From: Acetobacter pasteurianus subsp. pasteurianus LMG 1262 = NBRC 106471
GTDB lineage: Bacteria; Pseudomonadota; Alphaproteobacteria; Acetobacterales; Acetobacteraceae
NCBI RefSeq assembly: GCF_000285275.1
Contig: NZ_CADO01000011.1
Coordinates: forward strand, 1 to 64,000
Reading direction: 5' to 3'
Length of the DNA: 64,000 nucleotides
Shown here one piece after another: positions 45,671-55,825 of this stretch. How positions within the stretch are numbered: the stretch's first letter is position 1; the number at the start of each line of letters is the position of its first letter. Below the pieces are notes generated by a model, which did not search any database, was not told the origin of the DNA, and saw only the letters and a list, made by a program, of their open reading frames with translations. A program made the position numbers and the translations under genes.

Positions 45671-45908
45671 CCCATACCTTCCCTGCCCTTTTGGGCCTAA
45701 CACTGGCGGCTATAGCCTTTGTTTTTACGCCAACACTCTGTCCAAGATGTGGCGCGGATACAAGCCCGATGCAAGAAGCCCTGCGCAGGAAGAATTGCAC
45801 CATGGCCTGCCTTCTCTTCCGGTTCGGCGCATGGGGCTGTATGGTGTGCCCGCACGCAGCATGTATGAGCTGCATTATAACGTAACCTACCGGAGTAGCA
45901 CCCTGATC

Positions 45909-46793
45909 ATGGACCCGGCGTCTCCCCGCCCCACTGAGCGGCCTCTTTCCTTTCAGGATCTTATCCTGACCCTTCACCAGTTCTGGTCCAAACAGGGATG
46001 CGCCATTCTCCAGCCCTATGATCAGGAAATAGGTGCGGGCACCCTTTCCCCCCACACCACCTTGCGCGCCCTTGGCAGCAAACCCTGGAAAGCGGCCTAT
46101 GTGCAGCCCTGCCGCCGCCCGTCTGATGGCCGGTATGGGGAAAACCCAAACCGCTTGCAGCACTATTATCAGTATCAGGTTCTGCTCAAACCCACGCCGG
46201 AAGAAAGCCAGAAACTGCTACTGGACAGCTATCGCGCCATCGGGATTGACCCGGAACTGCACGATATCCGTTTTGTGGAAGATGACTGGGAAAACCCCAC
46301 CATCGGTGCATGGGGCCTTGGCTGGGAAGTCTGGTGTGATGGTATGGAAGTCACGCAGTTTACGTATTTCCAGCAGGTTGGCGGTATTCCCGTAACCCTG
46401 CCCTCTACCGAGTTGACATACGGTCTGGAACGTCTGGCCATGTATGTGCAGGGCGTAGAGAACGTGTACGATCTGGATTACAACGGCGCGGGCCTGACCT
46501 ACGGCGATGTTTTCCTGCGCGCCGAAAAAGACTATTCCCGCCATAATTTTGAACTGGCGAATACGGACCTGCTGTTCCAGCACTTTACAGATGCGGAAAA
46601 AGAAAGCGTGGCACTGGCAGAAGCCGGTGTGGCCCAGCCTGCATATGACCAGTGCTTAAAAGCCAGCCATCTGTTCAATCTGCTGGATGCGCGCGGCGTT
46701 ATCAGCGTGAGCGAACGTGCCGCCTATATTGCCCGAGTGCGTAATCTGGCCAAGCTATGCTGTGAAACCTGGCTGGCTGGCGAGGACAAGTAA
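45909..46793 (+). CDS. glyQ: Glycyl-tRNA synthetase alpha subunit
   Basis: GlyQ is the catalytic subunit of the alpha2beta2 bacterial GlyRS. The family signature [25 protein letters not shown] opens the protein, followed by [34 protein letters not shown] and [21 protein letters not shown]. The ATG at 45909 gives 294 aa, as usual; the open frame to 45573 is antisense-overlapping sequence of the DUF2076 gene. glyS starts 4 nt after its stop. Confidence 0.97.
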   Translation: MDPASPRPTERPLSFQDLILTLHQFWSKQGCAILQPYDQEIGAGTLSPHTTLRALGSKPWKAAYVQPCRRPSDGRYGENPNRLQHYYQYQVLLKPTPEESQKLLLDSYRAIGIDPELHDIRFVEDDWENPTIGAWGLGWEVWCDGMEVTQFTYFQQVGGIPVTLPSTELTYGLERLAMYVQGVENVYDLDYNGAGLTYGDVFLRAEKDYSRHNFELANTDLLFQHFTDAEKESVALAEAGVAQPAYDQCLKASHLFNLLDARGVISVSERAAYIARVRNLAKLCCETWLAGEDK

Positions 46794-46797
46794 GATA

Positions 46798-48858
46798 ATG
46801 CCCGAACTGCTGATAGAACTGTTCTCTGAAGAAATTCCGGCCCGCATGCAAAGTCAGGCAGGGGAAAACCTCCTGCGCTTGCTGACAGAAGCTCTGGCCC
46901 CTCTGCACCCGCAAAATGCCGTGGCGGCCACTGGCCCGCGCCGTATTGCCGCCAGCCTGAACATTGATGCCACCGTACCCGGCCGCACGGTTTCTGAACG
47001 TGGCCCACGTGAAGGCGCGCCAGACAAGGCGCTGGATGGCTTTACCCGCAAGCACGGCGTAACGCGTGATGCGCTCACGCTACAGAACGGCTTCTGGATT
47101 CTGGAGCGTGAAGAACCAGCCGTAAGCGCACAGGCCCATATTGCGGCTGTGCTGCCTGATCTGCTGCGGCGCTTCCCTTGGCCCAAATCCATGCGCTGGG
47201 GTGCTGGCAGCAGCTTTACATGGGTGCGCCCGCTGCGCCGCATTCTGTGCATTCTGGATGGTGAAACCGTGCCTTTCTCCCTCGCTCAGGGTGAAGATAA
47301 CGGGCACAATCTGGTAGCTGCCAACCTTACAGAGGGCCATCGCTTCCTCAACCCCGGTGCTGTGGCTGTTTCCAGCGCTGCAGAATGGCGGAAAACCCTG
47401 CATGATCGCCATGTAATGGTGGATGCTGCAGAACGCCGCAAAACCATTACAGAAGGCCTGAACGCTCTGGCAGCCTCCGAAGGGTTGCAGATTGTGCCAG
47501 ATGCCGGATTGGTGGACGAAGTGGCCGGGCTGGTGGAATGGCCTGTGCCGTTCCTTGGCCAGATTGATGCGCAGTTTATGGAACTGCCGGCTGAAGTGAT
47601 GCAGGTTTCCATGCGCGTAAACCAGCGTTACTTTGCCCTGCGCAACAGCGATGGCACGGCCGCGCCGCGCTTTGCTTTTGTGGCCAACATTGTACCCGCA
47701 GATGATGGCACACTTATTGTCACCGGTAATGAACGCGTGCTGCGTGCCCGCTTTGCAGATGCCCGCCACTTCTGGGATCTGGACCGCAAGCAAACGCTGG
47801 CTTCCCGCCTGAAGGCGCTGGATTCCATCACCTTCCATGCCAGCTTGGGCTCTCAGGGTGATCGCACGCGCCGCATGGTGCGTCTGGCCGGTATTCTGGC
47901 CGACATGGTGGGCGCCCCCAAGGCCGATTGCGAACGCGCAGCCGAGCTGAGCAAAACCGACCTGACAACCGGCATGGTTGGAGAATTCCCCGAACTTCAG
48001 GGCGTGATGGGCGGTTACTACGCCAAGCATGACGGCGAAAGTGCTGCCGTGGCGCAGGCCATTAGCGAGCAATACACTCCGCGCGGCCCCGGTGATTCGG
48101 TGCCAACTGCTCCGGTTTCCGTTGTGCTGGGTCTGGCTGACCGCATTGATATGCTGGTGGCCTTCTTTGCTGCGGGTGAAAAACCTTCCGGTTCGGGAGA
48201 TCCGTTCGGTCTGCGCCGCGCAGCCTTGGGTGTTATCCGCCTGATCCGTGAAAACAATCTGCGGCTTGATCTGGTGCGCCTGTTTGTTCTGGCAGCCGAA
48301 GCTCTGCCTGCTGATTTGCAGGATGCGCCTGATCTGGATCTGCTGCCTCAGTTCATTGCTGAACGTCTGCGCGTGCAGGTGCGCTCTGAAGGTGCGCGGC
48401 ATGATTGTCTGGCCGCAATTTCCGTTGATAACTCCGATACTGACATTGTGCGCCTGCTGGCCCGTGCCCATGCCTTGCAGGACATGCTGGAAACGGAAGA
48501 CGGCAAAAACCTGCTGGCCGCCACGCGCCGCGCCGCCAACATTCTGCGGATTGAAGACAAGAAAGACGGCCCGCACGAAGATACGCCAGACCCCGCCCTG
48601 TTCACGCAGGATGAGGAACGCGCCCTGTTTGACGCGCTGGAACGTGTGGAACCTGCCGTGGAAAAGGACTTTGCCGCCGAACGCTTTACCGATGCCATGC
48701 GTGAAGCCGCCAGCCTGCGCGAACCGCTGGATAAGTTCTTTGAAGTGGTAACGGTAAATGCCCCAGAACCAGAACTGCGGCTGAACCGCTTAAAGCTGCT
48801 TTCCCGCGTTGTGCGTATGATGCGGCTGATTGCAGATTTCAGCCAGATTGAGGGGTAA
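46798..48858 (+). CDS. glyS: Glycyl-tRNA synthetase beta subunit
   Basis: GlyS binds tRNA and is required for activity. LLIELFSEEIPARMQSQA at the start and the GPRRIAASLNIDA and TEGHRFLNPG blocks are family signatures; PVFLGQIDAQFMELPAEVMQVSMRVNQRYFALR near residues 250-280 and the HD-like SKTDLTTGMVGEFPELQGVMGGYYAKHDGE near 385 also fit. The length is 686 aa. The C-terminal anticodon-binding DALR-like region ends LRLNRLKLLSRVVRMMRLIADFSQIEG. Confidence 0.97.
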   Translation: MPELLIELFSEEIPARMQSQAGENLLRLLTEALAPLHPQNAVAATGPRRIAASLNIDATVPGRTVSERGPREGAPDKALDGFTRKHGVTRDALTLQNGFWILEREEPAVSAQAHIAAVLPDLLRRFPWPKSMRWGAGSSFTWVRPLRRILCILDGETVPFSLAQGEDNGHNLVAANLTEGHRFLNPGAVAVSSAAEWRKTLHDRHVMVDAAERRKTITEGLNALAASEGLQIVPDAGLVDEVAGLVEWPVPFLGQIDAQFMELPAEVMQVSMRVNQRYFALRNSDGTAAPRFAFVANIVPADDGTLIVTGNERVLRARFADARHFWDLDRKQTLASRLKALDSITFHASLGSQGDRTRRMVRLAGILADMVGAPKADCERAAELSKTDLTTGMVGEFPELQGVMGGYYAKHDGESAAVAQAISEQYTPRGPGDSVPTAPVSVVLGLADRIDMLVAFFAAGEKPSGSGDPFGLRRAALGVIRLIRENNLRLDLVRLFVLAAEALPADLQDAPDLDLLPQFIAERLRVQVRSEGARHDCLAAISVDNSDTDIVRLLARAHALQDMLETEDGKNLLAATRRAANILRIEDKKDGPHEDTPDPALFTQDEERALFDALERVEPAVEKDFAAERFTDAMREAASLREPLDKFFEVVTVNAPEPELRLNRLKLLSRVVRMMRLIADFSQIEG

Positions 48859-49037
48859 TTACCCAGATAACCTTAACGTGGCTTGCTGCCTGTAAACGCG
48901 GCAAGCCACGGTAAATTCTGCCAGCAAAACCCCCATACAATGCGTTGCACGCAGGCGTGTAGCTGATACCCACAAAAAGCATAGTGTCTGCCCCAATACT
49001 CTTTTAGACAGACACGAACCTTTCTCCGGCAAACCAA

Positions 49038-49066
49038 AGCTGGAACAGGCTTTTCCAGTTTTTTGC
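49038..49066 (+). terminator. Terminator in front of the DMT transporter gene
   Basis: CTGGAA / TTCCAG stem (49040-49045 and 49053-49058) is followed directly by TTTTTT. It probably ends the glyQS transcript, or acts as an attenuator just upstream of the next ATG. A longer stem-loop without a T run (CGTGGCTTGC/GCAAGCCACG) is at 48877-48910. Confidence 0.65.
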
Positions 49067-49079
49067 ATGGTAGAATAGA

Positions 49080-50039
49080 ATGACGTCTTCCCGCTCTCTC
49101 ACCCTTGGTGTGCTTAATGGTATGGGAAGCGGTGCGTTATGGGGCACTGTATTTATTGTTCCCCTGCTTCTGCATGATTTTACATCTCTGCAAATGACAG
49201 CCGGGCGTTACATTGTTTACGGCCTGATCTCTCTGGCCTTACTATTGCCCCGTTGGAATATTCTTAAAAACATTCTGGGAAAAGCCGAATGGATTGCGCT
49301 TATCCGCTTATCTATTCTGGGCAATGTTCTGTATTACATTCTGCTTTCCACCGCCATTACAACCGTAGGCGGCCCCGTAACCACGCTTATTATTGGTTTT
49401 TTACCCATTGCCGTGCTGATTATGGGCATACGGGCCGGTAGTAGCATCCGTGTCAAACAGATTGCTGCCCCCATGAGTCTCAGTATTATTGGCATTCTGC
49501 TGATTGTTTCGCGCAGTTTTACGGCTCATGCCACAGCCACTCCGACGCATTCAGTTGCTTTTTCCACCCAGATTATTGGATTGTTCTGCGCTGTAGGAGC
49601 CTTGGCATCTTGGACATTGTATGCCGTTGAAAACACACGTTGGCTGTTAAAAACCTCTACGGTGAGTGACCATGACTGGTCCCTGCTGACAGGCGTTGTA
49701 ACTGGCGCACTAGCCCTTGTGCTGGTTATTCCCGCTTTTGTTTTTCATGCTGCGCCCCATGCTTGGCTAGATTGGGCACGTTTTTGGGGCGTATGTAGTG
49801 CTACGGCGCTTTTGGCTTCTGTAGTCGCCAACGGGTTATGGAACCGAGCCTCCCGCCTGCTGCCGCTCACACTTTCTGGACAGATGATTATTTTTGAAAC
49901 GCTGTTTGCTCTGCTTTACAGCTTTGTATGGGCGCATCGCTGGCCAAGTATTGTAGAATTTTGCGCCATTATCTGCCTGATAACAGGTGTGCTGTGGTGC
50001 ACGGCAGCCCACCGTACACCACACAACACATCTGAATAA
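49080..50039 (+). CDS. DMT-superfamily (EamA-like) transporter (319 aa)
   Basis: About ten membrane helices are visible in two EamA-like halves: GMGSGALWGTVFIVPLLL, YIVYGLISLALLL, ILGNVLYYILLSTAITTVGG in the first, and TQIIGLFCAVGALASWTLYAVEN, LTGVVTGALALVLVIPAFVF, WGVCSATALLASVVANGLWN and FAIICLITGVLW-like segments in the second. It is a drug/metabolite transporter; the substrate is unknown. It stands between a terminator and the convergent DUF1328 gene. Confidence 0.8.
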   Translation: MTSSRSLTLGVLNGMGSGALWGTVFIVPLLLHDFTSLQMTAGRYIVYGLISLALLLPRWNILKNILGKAEWIALIRLSILGNVLYYILLSTAITTVGGPVTTLIIGFLPIAVLIMGIRAGSSIRVKQIAAPMSLSIIGILLIVSRSFTAHATATPTHSVAFSTQIIGLFCAVGALASWTLYAVENTRWLLKTSTVSDHDWSLLTGVVTGALALVLVIPAFVFHAAPHAWLDWARFWGVCSATALLASVVANGLWNRASRLLPLTLSGQMIIFETLFALLYSFVWAHRWPSIVEFCAIICLITGVLWCTAAHRTPHNTSE

Positions 50040-50048
50040 AAGCTGAAA

Positions 50049-50219
50049 TCAGGTTCGGGGTGTGCGGCCAAAAAAGAGGCTGATCACCAGCAGCACCACA
50101 AACACAAACAGCAGAATTTTCGCTATTTCTGTAAAGTTGCCTGCCGCGCCAGAAAACCCGAATATGGATGCCAGAAGGGCAAAAATTAGAAAAATCAGAA
50201 CCCAGCGTAAAATAGCCAT
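50049..50219 (-). CDS. DUF1328 small membrane protein (56 aa)
   Basis: The sequence begins MAILRWVLIFLIFALLASIF and continues GFSGAAGNFTEIAKILLFVF, which is the complete DUF1328 (YtjA-like) pattern of two membrane helices around a GxSGAA turn, ending GRTPRT. GGAG is spaced correctly before the ATG at 50219. DUF1328 proteins are widespread small inner-membrane proteins of unknown function. It is 9 nt from the convergent DMT gene. Confidence 0.9.
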   Translation of the reverse strand: MAILRWVLIFLIFALLASIFGFSGAAGNFTEIAKILLFVFVVLLVISLFFGRTPRT

Positions 50220-50290
50220 CTACTTTCTCCCTTCCGCCACACGTCAATACGTATGACTGTTAGTCACCTGTAGTAGAAAGACTAACGCAC

Positions 50291-50322
50291 AAAAGCGGCA
50301 ACAGTTTGCTGTTACCGCTTTG
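50291..50322 (-). terminator. Terminator after the secreted two-repeat gene
   Basis: A 13-bp stem with one mismatch (AAAGCGGCAACAG against CTGTTACCGCTTT), a 4-nt loop and T's on the minus strand. Confidence 0.75.
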
Positions 50323-50351
50323 AGCTTACGTTGTACGCCTCTAGGGCGGCT

Positions 50352-51110
50352 TTAGTGTTCTTCTGCGCCGGGAATAATATCATAAGCTGGGCTACCGGCA
50401 GGTGGCCCGGGTGGCGGGGCATCACCTACCGCAATACCCACCATCTTTTCGGCTGATGCACCAATTTCTCGCGCATCAATGGCCGTGCCAAGTTCACCAC
50501 TGCTGCCTGTGCCAACAGCATAGAGCATTTGGCCCGGTGTAAGCAGATTAGCCACGCGCGTAGCTTCACGCGGAGCAATGCAGATAACGGAGTGATCTTT
50601 CAAAATCACACCGGAAAGTTCCCCATTGGCATTGTAAAGCTGCTGCCAGATTTCGCCATGCAGCACCAAATCCGGGCCGGCAATCATTTCTGTAGAATGC
50701 ACAGGCATGGCAATAAAGTTATCCTGCATGCCACGGCCACGCGGGCTGGTAATTCCAAATGCCCGAATAATAGGCAGTGTGCGGCCTTTTAACCCGCGGA
50801 TGGAAATAGCATCCCCCGGTTTAACCAGCCCAGCCAATGCATGCGTTTGTTCAGGAGAAACAAAAACCTGCGTGCCATCTTCCAGCACCAGCCCAAACAC
50901 ACCCCCATGAGGAGAAGGCAGAAACTGCGCGACCTTACCGCTAAAGGAAGGCAAGCCAGAAAGATCATACACACCATCTGCCTGCTTTTCTGTGTGTGTC
51001 TGCCGAGCAGAAAATGACTCTGCCTTGGTGGCAGGCGTTTTATGTGCTGGCGCGGCTACAGCCACGGAAGACACGAATAAGGCAGCAGACAAAGAAAGCA
51101 GATAGCGCAT
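50352..51110 (-). CDS. Secreted protein with two OB-like repeats (252 aa)
   Basis: Signal peptide MRYLLSLSAALFVSSVAVAA is visible from the ATG at 51110; the in-frame residues before it lack family character. The mature protein contains two alignable repeats. The first has FGLVLEDGTQVFVSPEQTHALAGLVKPGDAISIRG, and the second SGVILKDHSVICIAPREATRVANLLTPGQMLYAVG. Each resembles a small beta barrel. A Pro/Gly-rich C-terminus follows. I do not recognise a family; an OB-like fold is an inference from the repeat pattern. It lies 121 nt upstream of purH's stop side on the same strand. Confidence 0.65.
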   Translation of the reverse strand: MRYLLSLSAALFVSSVAVAAPAHKTPATKAESFSARQTHTEKQADGVYDLSGLPSFSGKVAQFLPSPHGGVFGLVLEDGTQVFVSPEQTHALAGLVKPGDAISIRGLKGRTLPIIRAFGITSPRGRGMQDNFIAMPVHSTEMIAGPDLVLHGEIWQQLYNANGELSGVILKDHSVICIAPREATRVANLLTPGQMLYAVGTGSSGELGTAIDAREIGASAEKMVGIAVGDAPPPGPPAGSPAYDIIPGAEEH

Positions 51111-51206
51111 AGTCCAACCGATTATGAAACGCCGCCCCCGCCCATATGTGCACGGGGGACAGCATTGCGTGAGATTCGTGGCCCTATTCTTTGCCACGAA
51201 CTGTCA

Positions 51207-51224
51207 TTCCCGCAAGAGCGGGAA
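51207..51224 (-). terminator. Short hairpin downstream of purH
   Basis: A 7-bp stem TTCCCGC / GCGGGAA with loop AAGA lies just after the purH stop, without a T run. It may be a weak terminator or processing signal. Confidence 0.35.
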
Positions 51225-51231
51225 AAGCGTG

Positions 51232-52809
51232 TCAGTGGCGGAAATGGCGCATACCAGTAAACACCATGGCAATACCGGCAGCATCTGCTGCGGCAATCAC
51301 CTCGTTATCACGGATGGAACCACCGGGCTGGATAACCGCTGTGGCCCCAGCGGCAACAATGGTTTCCAGACCATCTGCAAACGGGAAGAACGCATCAGAC
51401 GCAGCAACAGAACCCTGCGTAAGCGGCGTGTCCTGCCCGGCAGCCTTTGCGGCCTCACCACTTTTGGAAGCCGCAATACGCGCAGAATCCACACGGCTCA
51501 TCTGGCCAGCGCCAATGCCTACCGTGGCGCCATCCTTGGCATACACAATAGCGTTGGACTTAACGTGCTTAGCCACACGGAATGCAAAGATCAGATCCTG
51601 CATTTCCTGTTCCGTAGGGGCGCGCTTTGTCACCACCTTCAGGCCTTCACGGCTGATCTGGCCGTTATCACGCGTTTGAGCCAGAAAACCACCGGCTACG
51701 GAACGCACCACAATGCCTTCTGCCGCAGGGTTAGGCAGGCCACCGGTTAGCAGCAGACGCAGGTTCTTTTTGCGGGACAGAAGCGCCTTGGCATCTTCTT
51801 CCGCATCGGGAGCCACAATCACTTCTGTAAAGATGGTGGAAATTTTTTCTGCCGTGGCAGCATCCAGCGTGCGGTTAAGGGCCACAATGCCCCCAAAGGC
51901 AGAAACCGGATCGCACCGCAGGGCCTGATCCCACGCAGCTGTCAGCGAAGGTGCAACAGCCACACCGCAGGGGTTGGCATGTTTTACAATTACAACGGCT
52001 GGGCTATCAAATTCGGCAACAGCCTCAAACGCAGCATCGGTATCATTGATGTTGTTGTAGGACAGAGACTTGCCCTGCACCTGCTGTGCCGTTGCCACGC
52101 CCGGGCGCACTGTGCCATCGCGATAGAAAGCAGCCTTCTGATGCGGGTTTTCACCGTAACGCAGAATTTCCGCACGCTGGCCAGCCATAATAAACCGTTC
52201 GGGGAAAGGCTGCTGAGCCTGCTTAGCAAACCATGCAGCAATAGCGGCATCATAAGCGGCAGTGCGGGCATACGCAGCACCCGCATAGGCACGGCGCATT
52301 TCCAGTGTGGTGCCACCATCGCCCAGCGCATCAATCAGCCCTTCATACTGGGCTGGGTCTGTCAGCACCACCACATGGGCGTGATTTTTGGCGGCTGCGC
52401 GAATAAGTGCCGGGCCGCCGATATCAATGTTTTCAATGCACGTGTCTGCATCTGCGCCAGAAGCAACCGTTTTTTCAAACGGATACAGATTCACAGCCAC
52501 CAGATCGATCGGGCCAATGCCGTGTTCTTCCATCTGAGCCACGTGGGCTGGCAGATCACGCCGCCCCAGAATGCCGCCATGAATTTTGGGCACCAGTGTT
52601 TTTACCCGGCCATCCAGAATTTCGGGAAAGCCTGTGTAATCCGAAACTTCCGTAACAGGGATGCCCGCATCGCGCAGCGCCTTGGCAGACCCCCCGGTAG
52701 AAAGAATTTCCGCTCCCTGCGCTGCAAGAGCGCGGGCAAGGTCAAGCAGACCCGTTTTATCGGAAACAGAAACAAGGGCACGACGGATAGGCAGCGTCGT
52801 CTGGCTCAT
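51232..52809 (-). CDS. purH: Bifunctional AICAR formyltransferase/IMP cyclohydrolase
   Basis: PurH carries out the last two steps of IMP synthesis. The N-terminal MGS-like cyclohydrolase domain reads [44 protein letters not shown], and the central AICAR transformylase has [30 protein letters not shown] and [15 protein letters not shown] with the catalytic Lys-His. The C-terminus ends in GMRHFRH. The ATG at 52809 gives 525 aa; the open frame to 52899 is not family-like. Confidence 0.97.
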   Translation of the reverse strand: MSQTTLPIRRALVSVSDKTGLLDLARALAAQGAEILSTGGSAKALRDAGIPVTEVSDYTGFPEILDGRVKTLVPKIHGGILGRRDLPAHVAQMEEHGIGPIDLVAVNLYPFEKTVASGADADTCIENIDIGGPALIRAAAKNHAHVVVLTDPAQYEGLIDALGDGGTTLEMRRAYAGAAYARTAAYDAAIAAWFAKQAQQPFPERFIMAGQRAEILRYGENPHQKAAFYRDGTVRPGVATAQQVQGKSLSYNNINDTDAAFEAVAEFDSPAVVIVKHANPCGVAVAPSLTAAWDQALRCDPVSAFGGIVALNRTLDAATAEKISTIFTEVIVAPDAEEDAKALLSRKKNLRLLLTGGLPNPAAEGIVVRSVAGGFLAQTRDNGQISREGLKVVTKRAPTEQEMQDLIFAFRVAKHVKSNAIVYAKDGATVGIGAGQMSRVDSARIAASKSGEAAKAAGQDTPLTQGSVAASDAFFPFADGLETIVAAGATAVIQPGGSIRDNEVIAAADAAGIAMVFTGMRHFRH

Positions 52810-52894
52810 GGCGGACCTTTCGCATGGCAAAAACGTAATGCGGGCTGATGAACCCACATGCCACATGCAGACCATCAGCCGAGGGGTGAAAAAC

Positions 52895-52919
52895 GACAAA
52901 ACCCGCCTTAGCGGCGGGT
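52895..52919 (-). terminator. Terminator at the trmB stop codon
   Basis: A 7-bp stem ACCCGCC / GGCGGGT flanks the trmB TAA; TTTTG and a second T run follow on the minus strand. Confidence 0.7.
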
Positions 52920-53645
52920 AAATGTCCAGTACATAGGCTGGCGGCCAGCAGCAATGGCCTTGGCTTCATACCGTGTGGGGAACCAGCCTTCTGGCCGGGT
53001 TAAAACGGGTTCGGGCGCTTCAAAGTAATCCTGAACTGCCATAACTTCCTGCACCCATGCCTGATAGGTAGGATCATCACTGGCAACGCGCCATACGGCA
53101 CCGGGCTTAAGCACACGTGCAGCCAGCGCCACATTTTGCGGATGCACAAAGCGCCGCTTGGCATGGCGAGCCTTGGGCCACGGATCTGGGAACATCAGGA
53201 ACAACCTGTCCAGACACGCATCGGGCAGAACATTCAGCACTTGCCGGGCATCATCATCCCACAGCCGCAGCATTTCTGGCACAGGAGCCGTTGCTTCCTT
53301 TCCTACCGGCACAAGGCGGCTTAACAGGGAGCACAAACCGTTATGGAAAACTTCGGAGGCAATATACCCCACTTCGGGGTGTGCATTGGTTTGGGCAAGC
53401 ACGTGCTCACCACCACCAAAGCCAACCTCAAACCAGATCTGTTCTGGCTTATGGCCAAAAACAGACGCCGGATCTGCCGCGCGTTCTAGCGGAAAGCGCA
53501 TACGCGGCAGGGTTTCATCCAGCAGCCGTTCCTGACGGGGGCGCAACGGATGCCCACGCTGGCGACCGTACAGCCGCTCCGGCGGGGGTTTAACATCTGT
53601 TACCACAGGCTGACCATTTTCAGCCGAACCTTTAGCCTCCGCCAT
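52908..53645 (-). CDS. trmB: tRNA (guanine(46)-N7)-methyltransferase
   Basis: The SAM-binding motif [16 protein letters not shown] near residue 70 and the active-site block [23 protein letters not shown] near 150-172 define TrmB, which makes m7G46 in t[17 protein letters not shown] and the C-terminal [19 protein letters not shown] are further family signatures. The length of 245 aa is normal. It starts 18 nt after metK on the same strand. Confidence 0.95.
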   Translation of the reverse strand: MAEAKGSAENGQPVVTDVKPPPERLYGRQRGHPLRPRQERLLDETLPRMRFPLERAADPASVFGHKPEQIWFEVGFGGGEHVLAQTNAHPEVGYIASEVFHNGLCSLLSRLVPVGKEATAPVPEMLRLWDDDARQVLNVLPDACLDRLFLMFPDPWPKARHAKRRFVHPQNVALAARVLKPGAVWRVASDDPTYQAWVQEVMAVQDYFEAPEPVLTRPEGWFPTRYEAKAIAAGRQPMYWTFTRR

Positions 53646-53663
53646 GAACAGAACGCCCTAAAC

Positions 53664-54851
53664 TTAGCGGTTCAGCGCGCTACGCAGGGCATCAACCAGA
53701 TCGGTCTGTTCCCACGTAAAGGTGTCCAGCTTTGCATCTGGCGTGCGGCCAAAGTGACCGTAAGCAGATGTGACAGCATAAATCGGACGGTTCAGGCGCA
53801 GGTGCTTACGGATACCACGCGGGGTGAGATCCATAACTTCACGCAGAATATCACCCAGACGGTTTTCATCCACGTCCTTGCCGGTTTCATCCAGATCCAC
53901 ATAAACGGACAGCGGATGAGACACGCCAATGGCGTAGGAAAGCTGAATGGTGCAACGGTCTGCCAGACCAGCGGCCACAACGTTTTTGGCCAGATAGCGG
54001 CAGGCATAAGCTGCGGAACGGTCAACCTTCGTGGGGTCCTTACCGGAGAATGCACCACCACCATGCGGAGCTGCACCACCATAGGTATCCACAATAATCT
54101 TACGGCCTGTCAGCCCGCAGTCACCATCTGGACCACCAATGACGAACACACCCGTAGGGTTGACGTAGAATTCTTTTTCCGGCGGCACCCAGCCTTCGGG
54201 CAGCACATTCTTAACCACTTGGCCCAGACGACCACGCAGTTCTTCCTGATTCACACCTTCATCATGCTGGGTGGAGATCACCACAGAGGTGGCACCAACC
54301 GGGCGGCCATTGACGTAGCGCAAGGTTACCTGGCTTTTGGCATCCGGCTGCAGGCCAGCCACAATCGGGTCACCCGCACGGCGCAGATCACGCATTTCAT
54401 GCAGAATGCGGTGCGCGTAGTAAATGGGAGCCGGCATAAGGGTATCGGTTTCGTTCGAGGCATACCCGAACATGATCCCCTGATCGCCTGCGCCTTCATC
54501 TTTCTCGGCTGCGCTATCAACGCCTACCGCAATATCGGCAGACTGCGCATGCAGGTAATTGGCTGCTTCCGCACGGCGCCAGGAAAAACCTTCCTGATCA
54601 TAACCGATATCTTTGACAGCTTCGCGCGCCAGTTCAATCAGCTTGTCCGATGTAACGGAAGATGGGCCACGTACTTCACCCGCAAGAATGATGCGGTTGG
54701 TGGTTACCAGCGTTTCACAGGCAACGCGGGCTTCCGGATCTGCCGCAAGATAAGCGTCCAGAACGGTATCGCTGATCCGGTCAGCAACTTTATCGGGATG
54801 GCCTTCGGAAACAGACTCCGAAGTAAACAGAAAATCGCCGTCTTTACGCAT
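53664..54851 (-). CDS. metK: S-adenosylmethionine synthetase
   Basis: MetK makes SAM from methionine and [23 protein letters not shown] opens the protein, [15 protein letters not shown] is the substrate loop, and [24 protein letters not shown] is the glycine-rich phosphate loop. The start is ATG 54851 (MRKDGDFL), giving 395 aa. I searched the 140 nt upstream for a SAM-II-type riboswitch and saw none. metK-trmB form an operon that ends at the trmB terminator. Confidence 0.97.
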   Translation of the reverse strand: MRKDGDFLFTSESVSEGHPDKVADRISDTVLDAYLAADPEARVACETLVTTNRIILAGEVRGPSSVTSDKLIELAREAVKDIGYDQEGFSWRRAEAANYLHAQSADIAVGVDSAAEKDEGAGDQGIMFGYASNETDTLMPAPIYYAHRILHEMRDLRRAGDPIVAGLQPDAKSQVTLRYVNGRPVGATSVVISTQHDEGVNQEELRGRLGQVVKNVLPEGWVPPEKEFYVNPTGVFVIGGPDGDCGLTGRKIIVDTYGGAAPHGGGAFSGKDPTKVDRSAAYACRYLAKNVVAAGLADRCTIQLSYAIGVSHPLSVYVDLDETGKDVDENRLGDILREVMDLTPRGIRKHLRLNRPIYAVTSAYGHFGRTPDAKLDTFTWEQTDLVDALRSALNR

Positions 54852-54921
54852 GATGGTGCCGTTTGCCCCACGCACTGTGAAAAAGGAAACAGAAGCCCGC
54901 CCTAAAAAAGGGGGACGAGGT

Positions 54922-54950
54922 CGTATGAAGGGATAGAAAGCAGCGGTCAA
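54922..54950 (-). promoter_or_regulatory. Possible metK promoter
   Basis: On the minus strand TTGACC (54950-54945) is followed after 17 nt by CATACG. The -35 is good but the -10 is poor. Confidence 0.35.
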
Positions 54951-55039
54951 GAGTATTGACTAAACAGGCCAACCAGAATCGCCGTTTTCAGCCTTGCGCC
55001 CAACGCGGGGCGGACACTGCCCGCCCCTTTGTTCTGGCA

Positions 55040-55819
55040 TTATAGCGGGGGCAGACCCAGCACATCTTCCATGCTGTAAAGACCGGGTTTGTGCCCTTTT
55101 ACCCACTTGGCTGCACGCACCGCACCCGTGGCAAAAATGCGCCGATCAAACGCGCGGTGACCCAGAACAATCTGCTCATCGGCTGATGTGAACAATACTT
55201 CATGTTCGCCCACAATCTGCCCGCCACGTAAGGCTGCAAAGCCAATGGCCCCTTCCTTACGGGGGCCTGTATGGCCATCACGCCCGCTTTCACGCACGTC
55301 TGCCAGCTTTACACCACGCCCCTGTGCCACGGCCTCACCAATAGCCAAGGCCGTGCCAGATGGTGCATCCACTTTCTGCCGATGATGCATTTCCACAATT
55401 TCAGCATCGTAGGAGTCTGCTGGCAATACGCGGGCCATCATCTGCGCCAAACGCTGCACTAATGTGACGCCCGGAGAGTAATTGGCAGCATGCACCACAG
55501 CAATTTTTTCTGCTGCTTTGTTTACGGCTGACTGCTGCTCTGCTGAAAGGCCGGTTGTGCCCAGCACCCATGCCGCGCCCGCGGCAGCCAGAGCCTGCGC
55601 GTTCGGGATAACGGTATCAGCGTGGGTGAAATCAATCACCACATCGCTGTTGGCTGCAAGCTCGGCCATATCCTTAAACAGCGGCACACCTTGGGGCAGA
55701 CCACTGGCTGCTTCCGGCTTACGTGTTGTGCCGCCAGAAAGGGTTGCCCCTGCGGCCTGCACTTCCTCCACTAACAAACGGCCCACGCGCCCCGTTATGC
55801 CTGCAATACCGATACGCAT
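55040..55819 (-). CDS. dapB: 4-hydroxy-tetrahydrodipicolinate reductase
   Basis: DapB reduces the dihydrodipicolinate precursor of lysine and diaminopimelate. RIGIAGITGRVGRLLVEEVQ is the nucleotide-binding loop, GTTGLSAEQQSAV follows, and the active-site pair is in EIVEMHHRQKVDAPSGTALAIGE near residues 150-165. The C-terminal domain has HRAFDRRIFATGAVRAAKWV. The length of 259 aa is normal. It starts 6 nt downstream of dnaJ on the same strand, so it is likely cotranscribed with dnaKJ. Confidence 0.96.
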   Translation of the reverse strand: MRIGIAGITGRVGRLLVEEVQAAGATLSGGTTRKPEAASGLPQGVPLFKDMAELAANSDVVIDFTHADTVIPNAQALAAAGAAWVLGTTGLSAEQQSAVNKAAEKIAVVHAANYSPGVTLVQRLAQMMARVLPADSYDAEIVEMHHRQKVDAPSGTALAIGEAVAQGRGVKLADVRESGRDGHTGPRKEGAIGFAALRGGQIVGEHEVLFTSADEQIVLGHRAFDRRIFATGAVRAAKWVKGHKPGLYSMEDVLGLPPL

Positions 55820-55825
55820 GAGCGC

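Noticed and set aside
47080-48576. 498-codon minus-strand ORF opposite glyS
   Set aside because: Antisense shadow of glyS without motifs or RBS.
53550-54905. 451-codon plus-strand ORF opposite metK
   Set aside because: Shadow of metK; Thr/Asn/His-rich and without any domain.
54852-54990. Riboswitch upstream of metK
   Set aside because: I looked for SAM-II or SAM/SAH-type conserved segments and pairing and found none convincing.
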